Below the pieces are notes generated by a model, which worked only from the letters and a program-made list of their open reading frames with translations, searched no databases and was not told the origin of the DNA. From an uncultured Alcaligenaceae bacterium (GTDB taxonomy: Bacteria > Pseudomonadota > Gammaproteobacteria > Burkholderiales > Burkholderiaceae_B), in contig CALFXX010000008.1 of assembly GCA_937952975.1 (NCBI GenBank), positions 1 through 9,252 of the forward strand: DNA of 9,252 bases, read 5' to 3'. Numbering within the stretch: position 1 is the first letter of the stretch; every line of letters starts with the position of its first letter. The position numbers were made by a program, and so were the translations under genes. This document shows positions 1 to 6,833 of the stretch, one piece after another.

Positions 1-1829
1 CCACCAAACCAGTCGTCGCTGCCATCCACACCGTGGTGATGGGCGGCGGTCTTGAACTGGCGCTTGGCTGTCATTTTCGCGTGGCCTTACCCGATGCAAC
101 CCTAGGGCTCCCCGAGGTCAAACTTGGCATCTTGCCAGGCGGTGGTGGTACCCAGCGTTTGCCGCGCTTGCTTGGCTTTGAAAAAGCGGTCGACATGATT
201 GTGGCGGGTGTGCATCTGCCCGCTAGCAAATTTAAAGATACGCTGTTGATCGATCAAATCGTTGAAGGCGACTTGCTTCAAGCCGCAGTGGCCTTTGCTC
301 GCAACGTCATCGCACAAAACGAGCCGCTTAAGCGCGTACGCGATCGCACCGTACCCGACATCCCCTCTGACGAAGCCTTAGCTGAAAAACGCAAAGCCGT
401 TGTCGCGGCAGCAAAACGTTTTCCTGCGCCGGTCAGCTGCTTTGATGCAGTATGCGCGAGCTTTAAATCGGCCTCGTTTGACGACGGCTTGGCAGAAGAG
501 CGACGCTTGATTACTGAACTCTTCAAGTCACCCGAATCTCACGCACTGCGCTATACCTTTGCTGCCGAACGCGCCGCTGCCAAAATCCCAGGTCTGCCAG
601 AAGACACAGCTTTGCGCGCGATCAACAAGGTGGGTGTCATTGGTGCCGGCACCATGGGCGGCGGTATCACCATGAACTTCATCAGTGCGGGCCTACCCGT
701 TGTCTTGCTCGAGACCAAGCAAGAAGCCTTAGACAAGGGTTTGGCAACCATTCGTAAAAATTACGAAACTTCAATGAAAAAGGGCAAGCTCACGCAAGCG
801 CAACTCGATGCCTGCATGGCGCTGATCCAACCGACGCTGAGTTATCAAGATTTCAGCGATGTCGATCTGGTGATTGAAGCCGTATTTGAAAACATGGACG
901 TCAAAGAGCAAGTCTTTAAAACGCTCGATGGCGTGGTTAAACAAGGTGCGATTCTGGCCTCAAATACCTCAGCGCTCAATATCGATCAAATCGCCCTGTT
1001 CACCAAGCGCCCACAAGACGTCATCGGCTTGCATTTTTTTAGCCCTGCTAATGTGATGCGGCTGCTTGAAGTGGTGCGTGGCGACAAGACCGCGCCAGAT
1101 GTGCTGGCCACCTGCATGAATATGGCTCGCAAGATTAAAAAGATTGCAGTGGTTTCAGGCGTATGTGATGGCTTTATCGGCAACCGGATGTTGGCTCAGT
1201 ACCGTGCTGCCGCCAACGAACTGATGGTTCAAGGTGCACTACCCCAACAAATCGATGGCGCTATTCAGGCCTTTGGTTTTGCAATGGGCCCGTTCAGGGT
1301 TGCAGACTTAGCCGGCTTAGATATCAGCTGGGCTGGGCGCAAGCGCCGTGCGGCGGCAAGCCCAACACCGGTCGCCCCCATTGTTGACGACTGGATCTGC
1401 GAGGCGGGTCGCTTTGGACAAAAAACTGGAGCGGGCTGGTATCGCTACGAAGCGGGCAAGCGCGATGCGATCCCCGACCCGATTGTCGAGGCCATGATTG
1501 ACAAATATCGTGCAGAAAACGGCATCAAACCTCGCAAAATCGAAGATAGCGAGATCATTGAGCGCTGTATGTTCGCCCTGGTTAACGAGGCCGCACGCAT
1601 TCTTGAAGAACGCATCGCCGCTCGCGCTTCCGATGTTGATATCGTGTATTTGAACGGCTACGGGTTCCCAGCCCATGTGGGTGGTCCCATGCACTATGCC
1701 AATACCGTGGGCTTGCCTAAGGTCTTACAACGACTCAAAGACTTTGCCGCGGAGCCTGGTGCCAATCCAAAGTGGCAACCCGCCCCGCTCATCGTTCGCT
1801 TAGTCGAGCGTGGCACCGGTTTTAATTAA
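1..1829 (+). CDS. Bifunctional enoyl-CoA hydratase / 3-hydroxyacyl-CoA dehydrogenase (FadB/FadJ-type), 5'-truncated by window
   Basis: This enzyme hydrates 2-enoyl-CoA and then oxidises the 3-hydroxyacyl-CoA with NAD+ in cytoplasmic fatty-acid beta-oxidation or related acyl-CoA catabolism. Reading frame 3 is open from the first base and already encodes crotonase-type sequence (KPVVAAIH) before the GTG at 33, so that GTG is not the real start. About 100 N-terminal residues are missing; family members are about 700 aa and 608 are visible. Numbering from base 33, the crotonase glutamates are E8 (in GGGLEL) and E28 (in LPEVKLG). The dehydrogenase Rossmann motif GAGTMG is at 204-209. The catalytic pair is H334 (GLHFFSP) and E346 (RLLEVV), with the same 12-residue spacing as in E. 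coli FadB. The C-terminal half carries GRFGQKTGAGWYRY and GYGFPAHVGGPM. Both domains look intact. No thiolase gene follows; the next gene is convergent. fadB and fadJ cannot be told apart here, and a role in another acyl-CoA pathway is possible. Confidence 0.96.
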   Translation, partial: TKPVVAAIHTVVMGGGLELALGCHFRVALPDATLGLPEVKLGILPGGGGTQRLPRLLGFEKAVDMIVAGVHLPASKFKDTLLIDQIVEGDLLQAAVAFARNVIAQNEPLKRVRDRTVPDIPSDEALAEKRKAVVAAAKRFPAPVSCFDAVCASFKSASFDDGLAEERRLITELFKSPESHALRYTFAAERAAAKIPGLPEDTALRAINKVGVIGAGTMGGGITMNFISAGLPVVLLETKQEALDKGLATIRKNYETSMKKGKLTQAQLDACMALIQPTLSYQDFSDVDLVIEAVFENMDVKEQVFKTLDGVVKQGAILASNTSALNIDQIALFTKRPQDVIGLHFFSPANVMRLLEVVRGDKTAPDVLATCMNMARKIKKIAVVSGVCDGFIGNRMLAQYRAAANELMVQGALPQQIDGAIQAFGFAMGPFRVADLAGLDISWAGRKRRAAASPTPVAPIVDDWICEAGRFGQKTGAGWYRYEAGKRDAIPDPIVEAMIDKYRAENGIKPRKIEDSEIIERCMFALVNEAARILEERIAARASDVDIVYLNGYGFPAHVGGPMHYANTVGLPKVLQRLKDFAAEPGANPKWQPAPLIVRLVERGTGFN

Positions 1830-1887
1830 TGAAGAGCTCTGTAACTGTTAGTTAAATAACATTTACAGACAGAAGCTTTTCATGAAA

Positions 1888-1925
1888 AAAGGCCTCAATC
1901 CTATTTAGACAGGATTGAGGCCTTT
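1888..1925. terminator. Perfect 15-bp inverted repeat, intrinsic terminator between convergent genes
   Basis: Bases 1888-1902 pair perfectly with 1911-1925 around an 8-base loop (atttagac). Read on the minus strand, the stem ends in an uninterrupted run of six U (complement of 1885-1890), a good rho-independent terminator for the dehydrogenase gene that stops 84 nt upstream. Read on the plus strand the run is only three U before ACAUC, so termination of the fusion-enzyme transcript, 58 nt after its stop, is probably weaker though the stem is strong. The flanks (1830-1887 and 1926-2009) are AT-rich and show no gene. Confidence 0.9.
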
Positions 1926-2009
1926 ACATCAATAAGACATTGAATTTTAATAATTTTAAATCATATAAAGTAGTACATTTATTTATTCTTACTAGTACAT
2001 CTATAACAT

Positions 2010-2792
2010 TCAATCGCTAGTATAGGCGTCGCTTGGCGCACCCCAGCTGGTATACCCACCATCAACGGGCAGGGTCACTCCCGTAATAAATTCAGCCTGA
2101 TCTGAGGCTAAAAATAACATTGCATCCGCAATATGACGGGGCTCGCCCATCCGCCCCATCGGGGTGCGTCGCTCGACAATGCTCTTGTCGAGCCTGCCTT
2201 CATCGATGATGGCCTGAGTAAGAGGGGTCAGAATGTAGCCCGGCGCGATCGCATTGACTCGGATCCCGGCAGCCCCCCATTCGCAACCAAGCGTGCGCGT
2301 AATCATCGAAATCCCCGCCTTGGCGGCACTGTAGGCATTGCGGTAGGTCAAACCAATCACACCGGCAATTGAGCTGATATTGATGACGTTGCCTTTGCCT
2401 TGCTTGAGCATGTGCACGGCACAAGCCTTTGTCATCATGTAGGTACCCGTCAAATGGATATCCACTAACCGCCGGAAATGCGCCATGTCTTGCTCGACCG
2501 TTGGTGCAACCCGATCGGCAACACCTGCACAATTAATCAACACGTCAACGCGACCGTATTTTTGAATCACCGTATCGACCACGTGATTAACCTGCGCCTC
2601 ATTGGCGACATCGCAACCGAGTCCCAAGTGCTGCGAGCCTAGCTGTTGAGCAACACTTACCGCAGCGGCCTCTTGAAGGTCAGCGATCACAATCGTTGCA
2701 CCCTCTTTGGCAAAACCATGCGCAGCGGCTAATCCTAAGCCACTTGCGCCACCGGTGATTAAAACAACGTACGGTTTCAGTTCGGGATACAT
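2010..2792 (-). CDS. Classical short-chain dehydrogenase/reductase (SDR), NAD-type
   Basis: A 260-aa cytoplasmic oxidoreductase, normal length for classical SDRs, which interconvert an alcohol and a ketone. The cofactor motif TGGASGLG is at 13-20. D38 at the end of the second beta strand (IVIAD) favours NAD(H) over NADP(H). NCAG is at 87-90. The catalytic residues are S141 (in NISSIAG), Y154 and K158 (YSAAK), with the usual 13-residue Ser-Tyr spacing. PGY and the C-terminal ITG..LPVDGGY are typical. The position usually held by the tetrad Asn is H113 (VDIHLTG). The ATG start is supported by an AAGGA about 5 nt upstream (2798-2802). The gene follows the GldG-like gene by 82 nt on the same strand with no T-tailed hairpin between, so read-through is possible. 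A TATAGT (complement of 2833-2838) could be a -10 box, but I see no good -35. The substrate cannot be read from the sequence; a 3-hydroxyacyl-CoA or a secondary alcohol is plausible. Confidence 0.95.
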   Translation of the reverse strand: MYPELKPYVVLITGGASGLGLAAAHGFAKEGATIVIADLQEAAAVSVAQQLGSQHLGLGCDVANEAQVNHVVDTVIQKYGRVDVLINCAGVADRVAPTVEQDMAHFRRLVDIHLTGTYMMTKACAVHMLKQGKGNVINISSIAGVIGLTYRNAYSAAKAGISMITRTLGCEWGAAGIRVNAIAPGYILTPLTQAIIDEGRLDKSIVERRTPMGRMGEPRHIADAMLFLASDQAEFITGVTLPVDGGYTSWGAPSDAYTSD

Positions 2793-2874
2793 GATTGTCC
2801 TTTTTTGATTATGTCGTTACAAACTCTTAATCACTATATTCACAAACGCTTATCCACTTGCCGGCTAGGAAGCC

Positions 2875-4833
2875 TTAAGCTCCCTTACCGCGCCGACGAT
2901 ACATCATCAAACCAATTGCCAACACCACCAGTAACGCTGGGATCAGGGCAATATTCAACACTTTGATCCAAAACTGTAAAGCCTCACTGTCTGCTCTGAG
3001 ATCTTTACGCACCTCTTTTAATTCACGACGCTTCTCGGCTGCAACCTTACGGAACCGATCCACTTCGGCCTGTTGTTCTTTCGTGAGGATTGCGGCACCT
3101 GCGGCGGCACCGGGTGCTGGTGCCGTTTTTTGCAAGGCTTGCAACTTTTCTTGCGTTGTCTGTAGGCTATCTTGGATATCTTTAATTTTTTCTGTGTACG
3201 CCTGCTGCGCACGTGTCTCCATTTCTTTAATCACTGTAAACGGCCGTGTTGCACTTTGCCGTGTTCGCAGAGAAATGAGTGCAGCGTCTCCGGCGTACTG
3301 ATCGACCAACGCTTGCACAAACGCCAAATTGCCGTTGATCGGATACACCAGGCGCTGGCCCAGCACATCCTGAATTTGAACAGCTGCCCCATCGTTAATA
3401 AAGTCGGTATCCGCAATCAAGACTAAAGAGTTATCTGCAGAAGCTTGTGCGACGTGTGGGGCAAAAACCTCAGGCGGCTCTTCGGCTGGAGTTTTAGCAG
3501 CATCGGCAGCCGCAGCCTCTGTGGCAGGCTTGTCATCGCCCGCAGGCTTATCTTTAGCCGCTTCCTCTTCAGGCTTTTTCTCTGGCTTCGGTTTGGGCGG
3601 GCGACCATCAGGGAAGGCGGTGTTGAACTTACCTTGCAAGCGAATCGCGATCGGCAATTCTTGACCCGCCGGTTTAAACCCAGCGGTCGCCTTGTCGCCG
3701 CGATCTTGACCGCGTGCGGCCTCAATCAAGGCAGAATATTTTGATGAGTGCATCAAAACTTCTTGCTTCAGGCCAGCCACTGGCTGACCACTAAAGGCAC
3801 CAATGAACGGAAATAGTGTGCCCCCCAGGCGGGCTGTAGCCACATCAGTTTGGTCATACGCAGAGTCGTTCAGACTTAGCAGTGTGGGCAACGCACTAGG
3901 GCCCTTGCCAACCATATACTGCATATCTGAAAGCATCTTTGTCGTATCGAGCGAAACCCCCCAGGCCTTGGTTAAACGCTCTAAATTAGAAGGAATACCC
4001 GTGGGTTCCATCCCTCGCTGCCCCGGTGCAACATCAAAAAAAGCAAAGGGGTCAAGCAGCGCGATCAACTTACCGCCACGCATCACAAACTGATCAATGG
4101 TGTATTCGGCCTGCTCTGTAATCCCGCGGGGGTGATGTACAAGTAAAACCTTCACCTTTGGATCGATATCTTTGCCATCCATCGGCACTTGAACGACTTT
4201 GTAATCTCGTTCAAGTTCTGAAATAAATACCTGCTTGGGTGAGGGTGGCACCCCCATCATGGGGAAGCCAGAGTTACCAAACACAGGCATAGGGCTCATA
4301 ACCCCAAGCACGGTCTTTTCTTTTTCAGTGACGCTGGCAATCGCACGCGTGATGTCGTATTCAAGCAAACGCTCGCGGTCCATCGCAATATTAGACATTG
4401 CAGATTTACGATCACCTTGCTTGACTGCAAGACCTAAGTAAAAGCGGTCACCATTGTCCAAAGATTGTGCCTGCACACCATCGAGCGTGGCGGTCTCTTC
4501 TAGATCTGAGTCGGGCTGTGGATCAGAGGTTTCGACGGAAATTTTTCCGCCGCTCGCATTACGATACTCAAGCAACAAGTCTTGCACTCGCCGGCCGTAG
4601 CCCTTTAATACCAAGGGCATCCCTGCTTCAGACTGCGAAAAATAAAAACGAATTGTGACGGGCGCTTGCAATTTTTTTAAAACATCGCGAGTACCTTCAG
4701 ACAGCGTATAGGCCTTAGCCTGCGTCAAATCGACACGTGAGTAATAAAAATAAGCAAGTACATTGATCGCCACCAAGCTGGCCACAGCCAGAGCCAGTAC
4801 GACAAAAGAGTTTCGATATAAACGATTCAGCAT
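2875..4833 (-). CDS. GldG-like ABC transporter auxiliary protein (ABC_transp_aux family), membrane-anchored
   Basis: A 652-aa protein of the GldG family, the auxiliary subunit that accompanies GldA/GldF-type ABC transporters. An N-terminal membrane helix (about 10-30, FVVLALAVASLVAINVLAYF) is followed by the family hallmark RVDLTQAKAYTLSEGT. A large domain follows that should lie outside the cytoplasmic membrane. Next come a charged, low-complexity Lys/Pro/Glu/Ala linker (about 412-457), a short conserved segment (LVLIADTDFIND), a Gln/Lys/Glu-rich coiled-coil stretch broken by an Ala/Pro/Gly hinge (about 534-620), and a second membrane helix near the end (about 624-645) with a basic tail. I chose the ATG at 4833 over the in-frame GTG at 4839. 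AAGGGG (4839-4844) lies 5 nt from the ATG, whereas the GTG would overlap that site. The gene starts 9 nt after the permease stop. Family membership is clear; the transported substrate is unknown in proteobacteria. Confidence 0.92.
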   Translation of the reverse strand: MLNRLYRNSFVVLALAVASLVAINVLAYFYYSRVDLTQAKAYTLSEGTRDVLKKLQAPVTIRFYFSQSEAGMPLVLKGYGRRVQDLLLEYRNASGGKISVETSDPQPDSDLEETATLDGVQAQSLDNGDRFYLGLAVKQGDRKSAMSNIAMDRERLLEYDITRAIASVTEKEKTVLGVMSPMPVFGNSGFPMMGVPPSPKQVFISELERDYKVVQVPMDGKDIDPKVKVLLVHHPRGITEQAEYTIDQFVMRGGKLIALLDPFAFFDVAPGQRGMEPTGIPSNLERLTKAWGVSLDTTKMLSDMQYMVGKGPSALPTLLSLNDSAYDQTDVATARLGGTLFPFIGAFSGQPVAGLKQEVLMHSSKYSALIEAARGQDRGDKATAGFKPAGQELPIAIRLQGKFNTAFPDGRPPKPKPEKKPEEEAAKDKPAGDDKPATEAAAADAAKTPAEEPPEVFAPHVAQASADNSLVLIADTDFINDGAAVQIQDVLGQRLVYPINGNLAFVQALVDQYAGDAALISLRTRQSATRPFTVIKEMETRAQQAYTEKIKDIQDSLQTTQEKLQALQKTAPAPGAAAGAAILTKEQQAEVDRFRKVAAEKRRELKEVRKDLRADSEALQFWIKVLNIALIPALLVVLAIGLMMYRRRGKGA

Positions 4834-4838
4834 GATCA

Positions 4839-4844
4839 CCCCTT
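4839..4844 (-). promoter_or_regulatory. Ribosome binding site that fixes the start of the GldG-like gene
   Basis: On the minus strand this reads AAGGGG, 5 nt before the ATG at 4833. Its first two bases are part of the TAA stop of the upstream permease (4843-4845). That arrangement fits translational coupling and argues against the GTG at 4839 as the start. Confidence 0.7.
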
Positions 4845-5589
4845 AACCCGCACGATGACCGCGCAAGACCACACCTGTGGCGAACAACGAAAAAACTGAA
4901 ATAGATAAAAAGTAAATGACGTCGCGGCTATCCAGTACACCTTTTTGAAAACCATCAAAATGAGACAGCACTGAAAAACCCGCCATAACCTCGATACCTT
5001 CGGTACCAATCCAGCGCCCAACTAAATCCAGAATAGGAGGAAACCCAAGCAGATTTAACAGCAAGCAAATCATGATTGAAAAAATAAACGCGATCACCTG
5101 ATTACGTGTGCAGGCGGATGTCAACGAGGCAATCGAAAGATAGGTGCCCGCTAATAACGCGCAGCCAACATAACCTGCCAGAATCGCGCCGTTGTCGGGC
5201 GAGCCTAGCCAATTGACAGTGAGCACCATCGGGAAGCTCAAGGCAATCGCCAAGATCAAAAACGCCCAAGACGCCAAAAATTTACCGAGGATTGCTTGCC
5301 AAGGAGCAATAGGCATCGTCAACAACAGCTCGATCGTACCTAAGCGATGCTCTTCGGACCATAACCGCATGCCAACAGCAGGCACTAAAAACAAAAACAA
5401 CCAGGGCATCCAGTTAAAAAACGCGGCTAACGACGCGTCACCACGTTCAAAAAAACCACCAAACGTAAAGGTAAAGATGCCCGCCAGCAGCAGATAGGCA
5501 ATTAAGAACACAAACGCTAACGGTGACTCAAAGTACGCGCGCCATTCTCTGGCTGCAATCGCTCTTGTGGCTGAAAAAATATTCATCAT
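4843..5589 (-). CDS. GldF-like ABC-2 type permease subunit
   Basis: A 248-aa integral inner-membrane protein, the membrane-spanning subunit of the ABC transporter encoded with its neighbours. About six hydrophobic segments are visible, near residues 24-45, 57-74, 103-125, 137-159, 166-185 and 223-242. An amphipathic N-terminus (AAREWRAYFESP) precedes them, as is common in ABC-2 permeases. The motif RLGTIELLLTMP (82-93), between the second and third helices, is the diagnostic GldF/NosY-type signature. The first ATG (5587-5589) overlaps the ATPase stop as TAATG; a second ATG follows immediately (5584-5586). GGAG at 5594-5597 lies 4 nt from the first and 7 nt from the second, so the true start could be either. 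NosY is a weaker alternative, because the GldG-like gene downstream points to the GldF type. Confidence 0.93.
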   Translation of the reverse strand: MMNIFSATRAIAAREWRAYFESPLAFVFLIAYLLLAGIFTFTFGGFFERGDASLAAFFNWMPWLFLFLVPAVGMRLWSEEHRLGTIELLLTMPIAPWQAILGKFLASWAFLILAIALSFPMVLTVNWLGSPDNGAILAGYVGCALLAGTYLSIASLTSACTRNQVIAFIFSIMICLLLNLLGFPPILDLVGRWIGTEGIEVMAGFSVLSHFDGFQKGVLDSRDVIYFLSISVFSLFATGVVLRGHRAG

Positions 5590-6332
5590 TAAACTCCGGA
5601 CTGTGCAGATGACTGACGCTCGGCGCCAGTGACTTCACGAAAATAGTCGTCAATCCTTCCGGTTTTAGAGCGCGCCTTGAACTCGTCAGGCGTACCTTGC
5701 GCCACGATGCGTCCTTGCGCAATGATGACAGCGCGGTTGCAGACGGCCTCAACTTCTTCTAAAACATGCGTAGAAATAATGATTGACTTGGTGCGACCCA
5801 TCTGACGAATCAGATTGCGCATATCGTGCTTTTGATTTGGATCTAAGCCATCTGTTGGCTCATCTAAGATCAAGACCTCTGGGTCATGAATCAACGATTG
5901 CGCTAGGCAAGTGCGTTGGCGAAAACCTTTCGACAAGGTATCGATCGTTTGCTTGAGTACGTTTTGTAGCTGACAGAGCTCAATGACACGCTCGACGGCA
6001 GTTTGTCCTGCGACACCTGTCAGGCCTCGAATATCCGCAGCAAAACGTAAGAACGACAACACGGTCATATCTTGATAAGACGGAGCCGACTCAGGCAAAT
6101 AACCGATCTTGCGCTTGGCCTCGATCGGATCTTTCAACACATCAAAGCCGCACACCGTGATCGAGCCGCTTGTGGGCGGAATAAACCCCGTGATCATGCG
6201 CATGGTGGTGGATTTACCGGCACCGTTGGGGCCTAAAAACCCCATCACTTCGCCTTGACCGACCTCTAAAGACAAGTCATTGACTGCCAACTTGCCTTTG
6301 AAGGATTTTGATAAATGTTGGATCTTAATCAT
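5589..6332 (-). CDS. GldA-like ABC transporter ATP-binding protein
   Basis: A 247-aa cytoplasmic ATPase that should power the ABC-2 permease encoded next to it. Walker A GPNGAGKST is at 34-42, the ABC signature LSKGFRQR at 133-140, and Walker B VLILDE at 153-158 with catalytic E158. The D-loop (GLDP) and switch H189 (STH) follow. At the Q-loop the sequence is IGYLPE with E81 where most ABC ATPases have Gln; this variant is familiar in the GldA-type branch. It is the first gene of the minus-strand unit, with a modest GAGAG about 5 nt before its ATG. Its stop overlaps the permease start by one base (TAATG), so the two are translationally coupled. The roughly 500 bp upstream must hold its promoter, but no strong match is visible. 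All catalytic motifs are intact, so it is predicted to be active. Confidence 0.96.
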   Translation of the reverse strand: MIKIQHLSKSFKGKLAVNDLSLEVGQGEVMGFLGPNGAGKSTTMRMITGFIPPTSGSITVCGFDVLKDPIEAKRKIGYLPESAPSYQDMTVLSFLRFAADIRGLTGVAGQTAVERVIELCQLQNVLKQTIDTLSKGFRQRTCLAQSLIHDPEVLILDEPTDGLDPNQKHDMRNLIRQMGRTKSIIISTHVLEEVEAVCNRAVIIAQGRIVAQGTPDEFKARSKTGRIDDYFREVTGAERQSSAQSGV

Positions 6333-6516
6333 AGATCTCTCAGATTTAAATAAACACTGGCTTTAACAACGCTCGTGGCGTCTAAAAATTGCTGGCTTGG
6401 CGAGGAATGTTGGGGCGGCAGGAAAAAATTCAAGGCGTATTTTTACAAAAAAACTTTTAAAAATCTAGCATTTTGGTCCTGCACCAAGCTCCTCTGTTCT
6501 TGCGACTCGACCGTCT

Positions 6517-6573
6517 GGCAGGAGGTTCTAGCGCTGAGGCCTACAGGCCTGATATTGCGCAGTCGCTTCTGCC
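6517..6573. repeat. Imperfect three-tier inverted repeat in the divergent intergenic region
   Basis: Three nested complementary pairs share one axis: GGCAGGAG (6517-6524) with CTTCTGCC (6566-6573, one G-U pair), GCGC (6531-6534) with GCGC (6557-6560), and AGGCC (6537-6541) with GGCCT (6546-6550) around a 4-base loop. The innermost part is also a direct repeat of AGGCCT. No T run follows on the plus strand, so it is not an obvious terminator. It could be an operator, a leader-RNA structure, a small RNA element, or chance. Confidence 0.4.
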
Positions 6574-6822
6574 TTAAGGTCTTAGCCATCTGTAAGCAGC
6601 CATCCTTATAACACTGTTAGGTGCAAGAACGCCGCGGCCGGACCTCTCTGGCGGGTCTCCCCTATGAGCACGGACAGTCAGGGCCACACCCAAACAATCA
6701 CTCGCATTCTTGCCAAGCTTTCAGTATGCTGCAAACGATCAAACAAAAAATAGAATCGCCCCACACGGCCTTGGCGAGCACACAGAGCCAACAACACGTT
6801 TAACAGGCGAGTTTGAAGGTAC

Positions 6823-6827
6823 GGGAG
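6823..6827 (+). promoter_or_regulatory. Ribosome binding site fixing the start of Bug receptor 1
   Basis: GGGAG lies 6 nt before the ATG at 6834. The reading frame is also open from an upstream TTG at 6813, but that start would put the Shine-Dalgarno inside the gene and add seven charged residues ahead of an otherwise standard signal peptide. Confidence 0.75.
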
Positions 6828-6833
6828 ACTGAG

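Larger units (their letters stand above)
6333..6833. other. Divergent intergenic region between the ABC unit and the Bug operon; no convincing gene
   Basis: This gap separates two divergent transcription units and should contain both promoters. Two open frames on the plus strand (6375-6611 and 6621-6803) have no recognisable domain or credible ribosome binding site and look random. A/T tracts cluster at 6423-6474 on the ABC-gene side and may be bent DNA or an upstream element. An imperfect nested hairpin lies at 6517-6573 (see its entry). For the Bug operon the best -10 look-alikes are TATAAC (6607-6612) and TAGAAT (6751-6756). Both lack a good -35 at proper spacing, so neither is called. No regulator gene sits nearby. 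Confidence 0.6.

Noticed and set aside
33..35. GTG as start of the fusion enzyme
   Set aside because: The frame is open upstream and encodes conserved crotonase residues; the start is outside the window.
1317..1694. 125-codon minus-strand open frame within the fusion enzyme
   Set aside because: It is antisense to conserved dehydrogenase sequence and resembles no known protein.
6375..6611. 78-codon open frame on the plus strand in the intergenic region
   Set aside because: It starts at a non-ATG codon, has no ribosome binding site, is of random-looking Cys/Trp/Lys-rich composition, and has no recognisable domain.
6607..6756. TATAAC (6607-6612) and TAGAAT (6751-6756) as -10 boxes for the Bug operon
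   Set aside because: The best -35 candidates match only 3 of 6 bases at acceptable or stretched spacing, too weak to call a promoter.
6396..6778. CTTGGCGAG occurring at 6396-6404 and 6770-6778 as a possible paired operator
   Set aside because: One shared 9-mer in a 500-bp region is expected by chance often enough, and neither copy is palindromic.
6621..6803. 60-codon open frame on the plus strand before Bug receptor 1
   Set aside because: It has no convincing start signal or domain, and its sequence looks like translated non-coding DNA.
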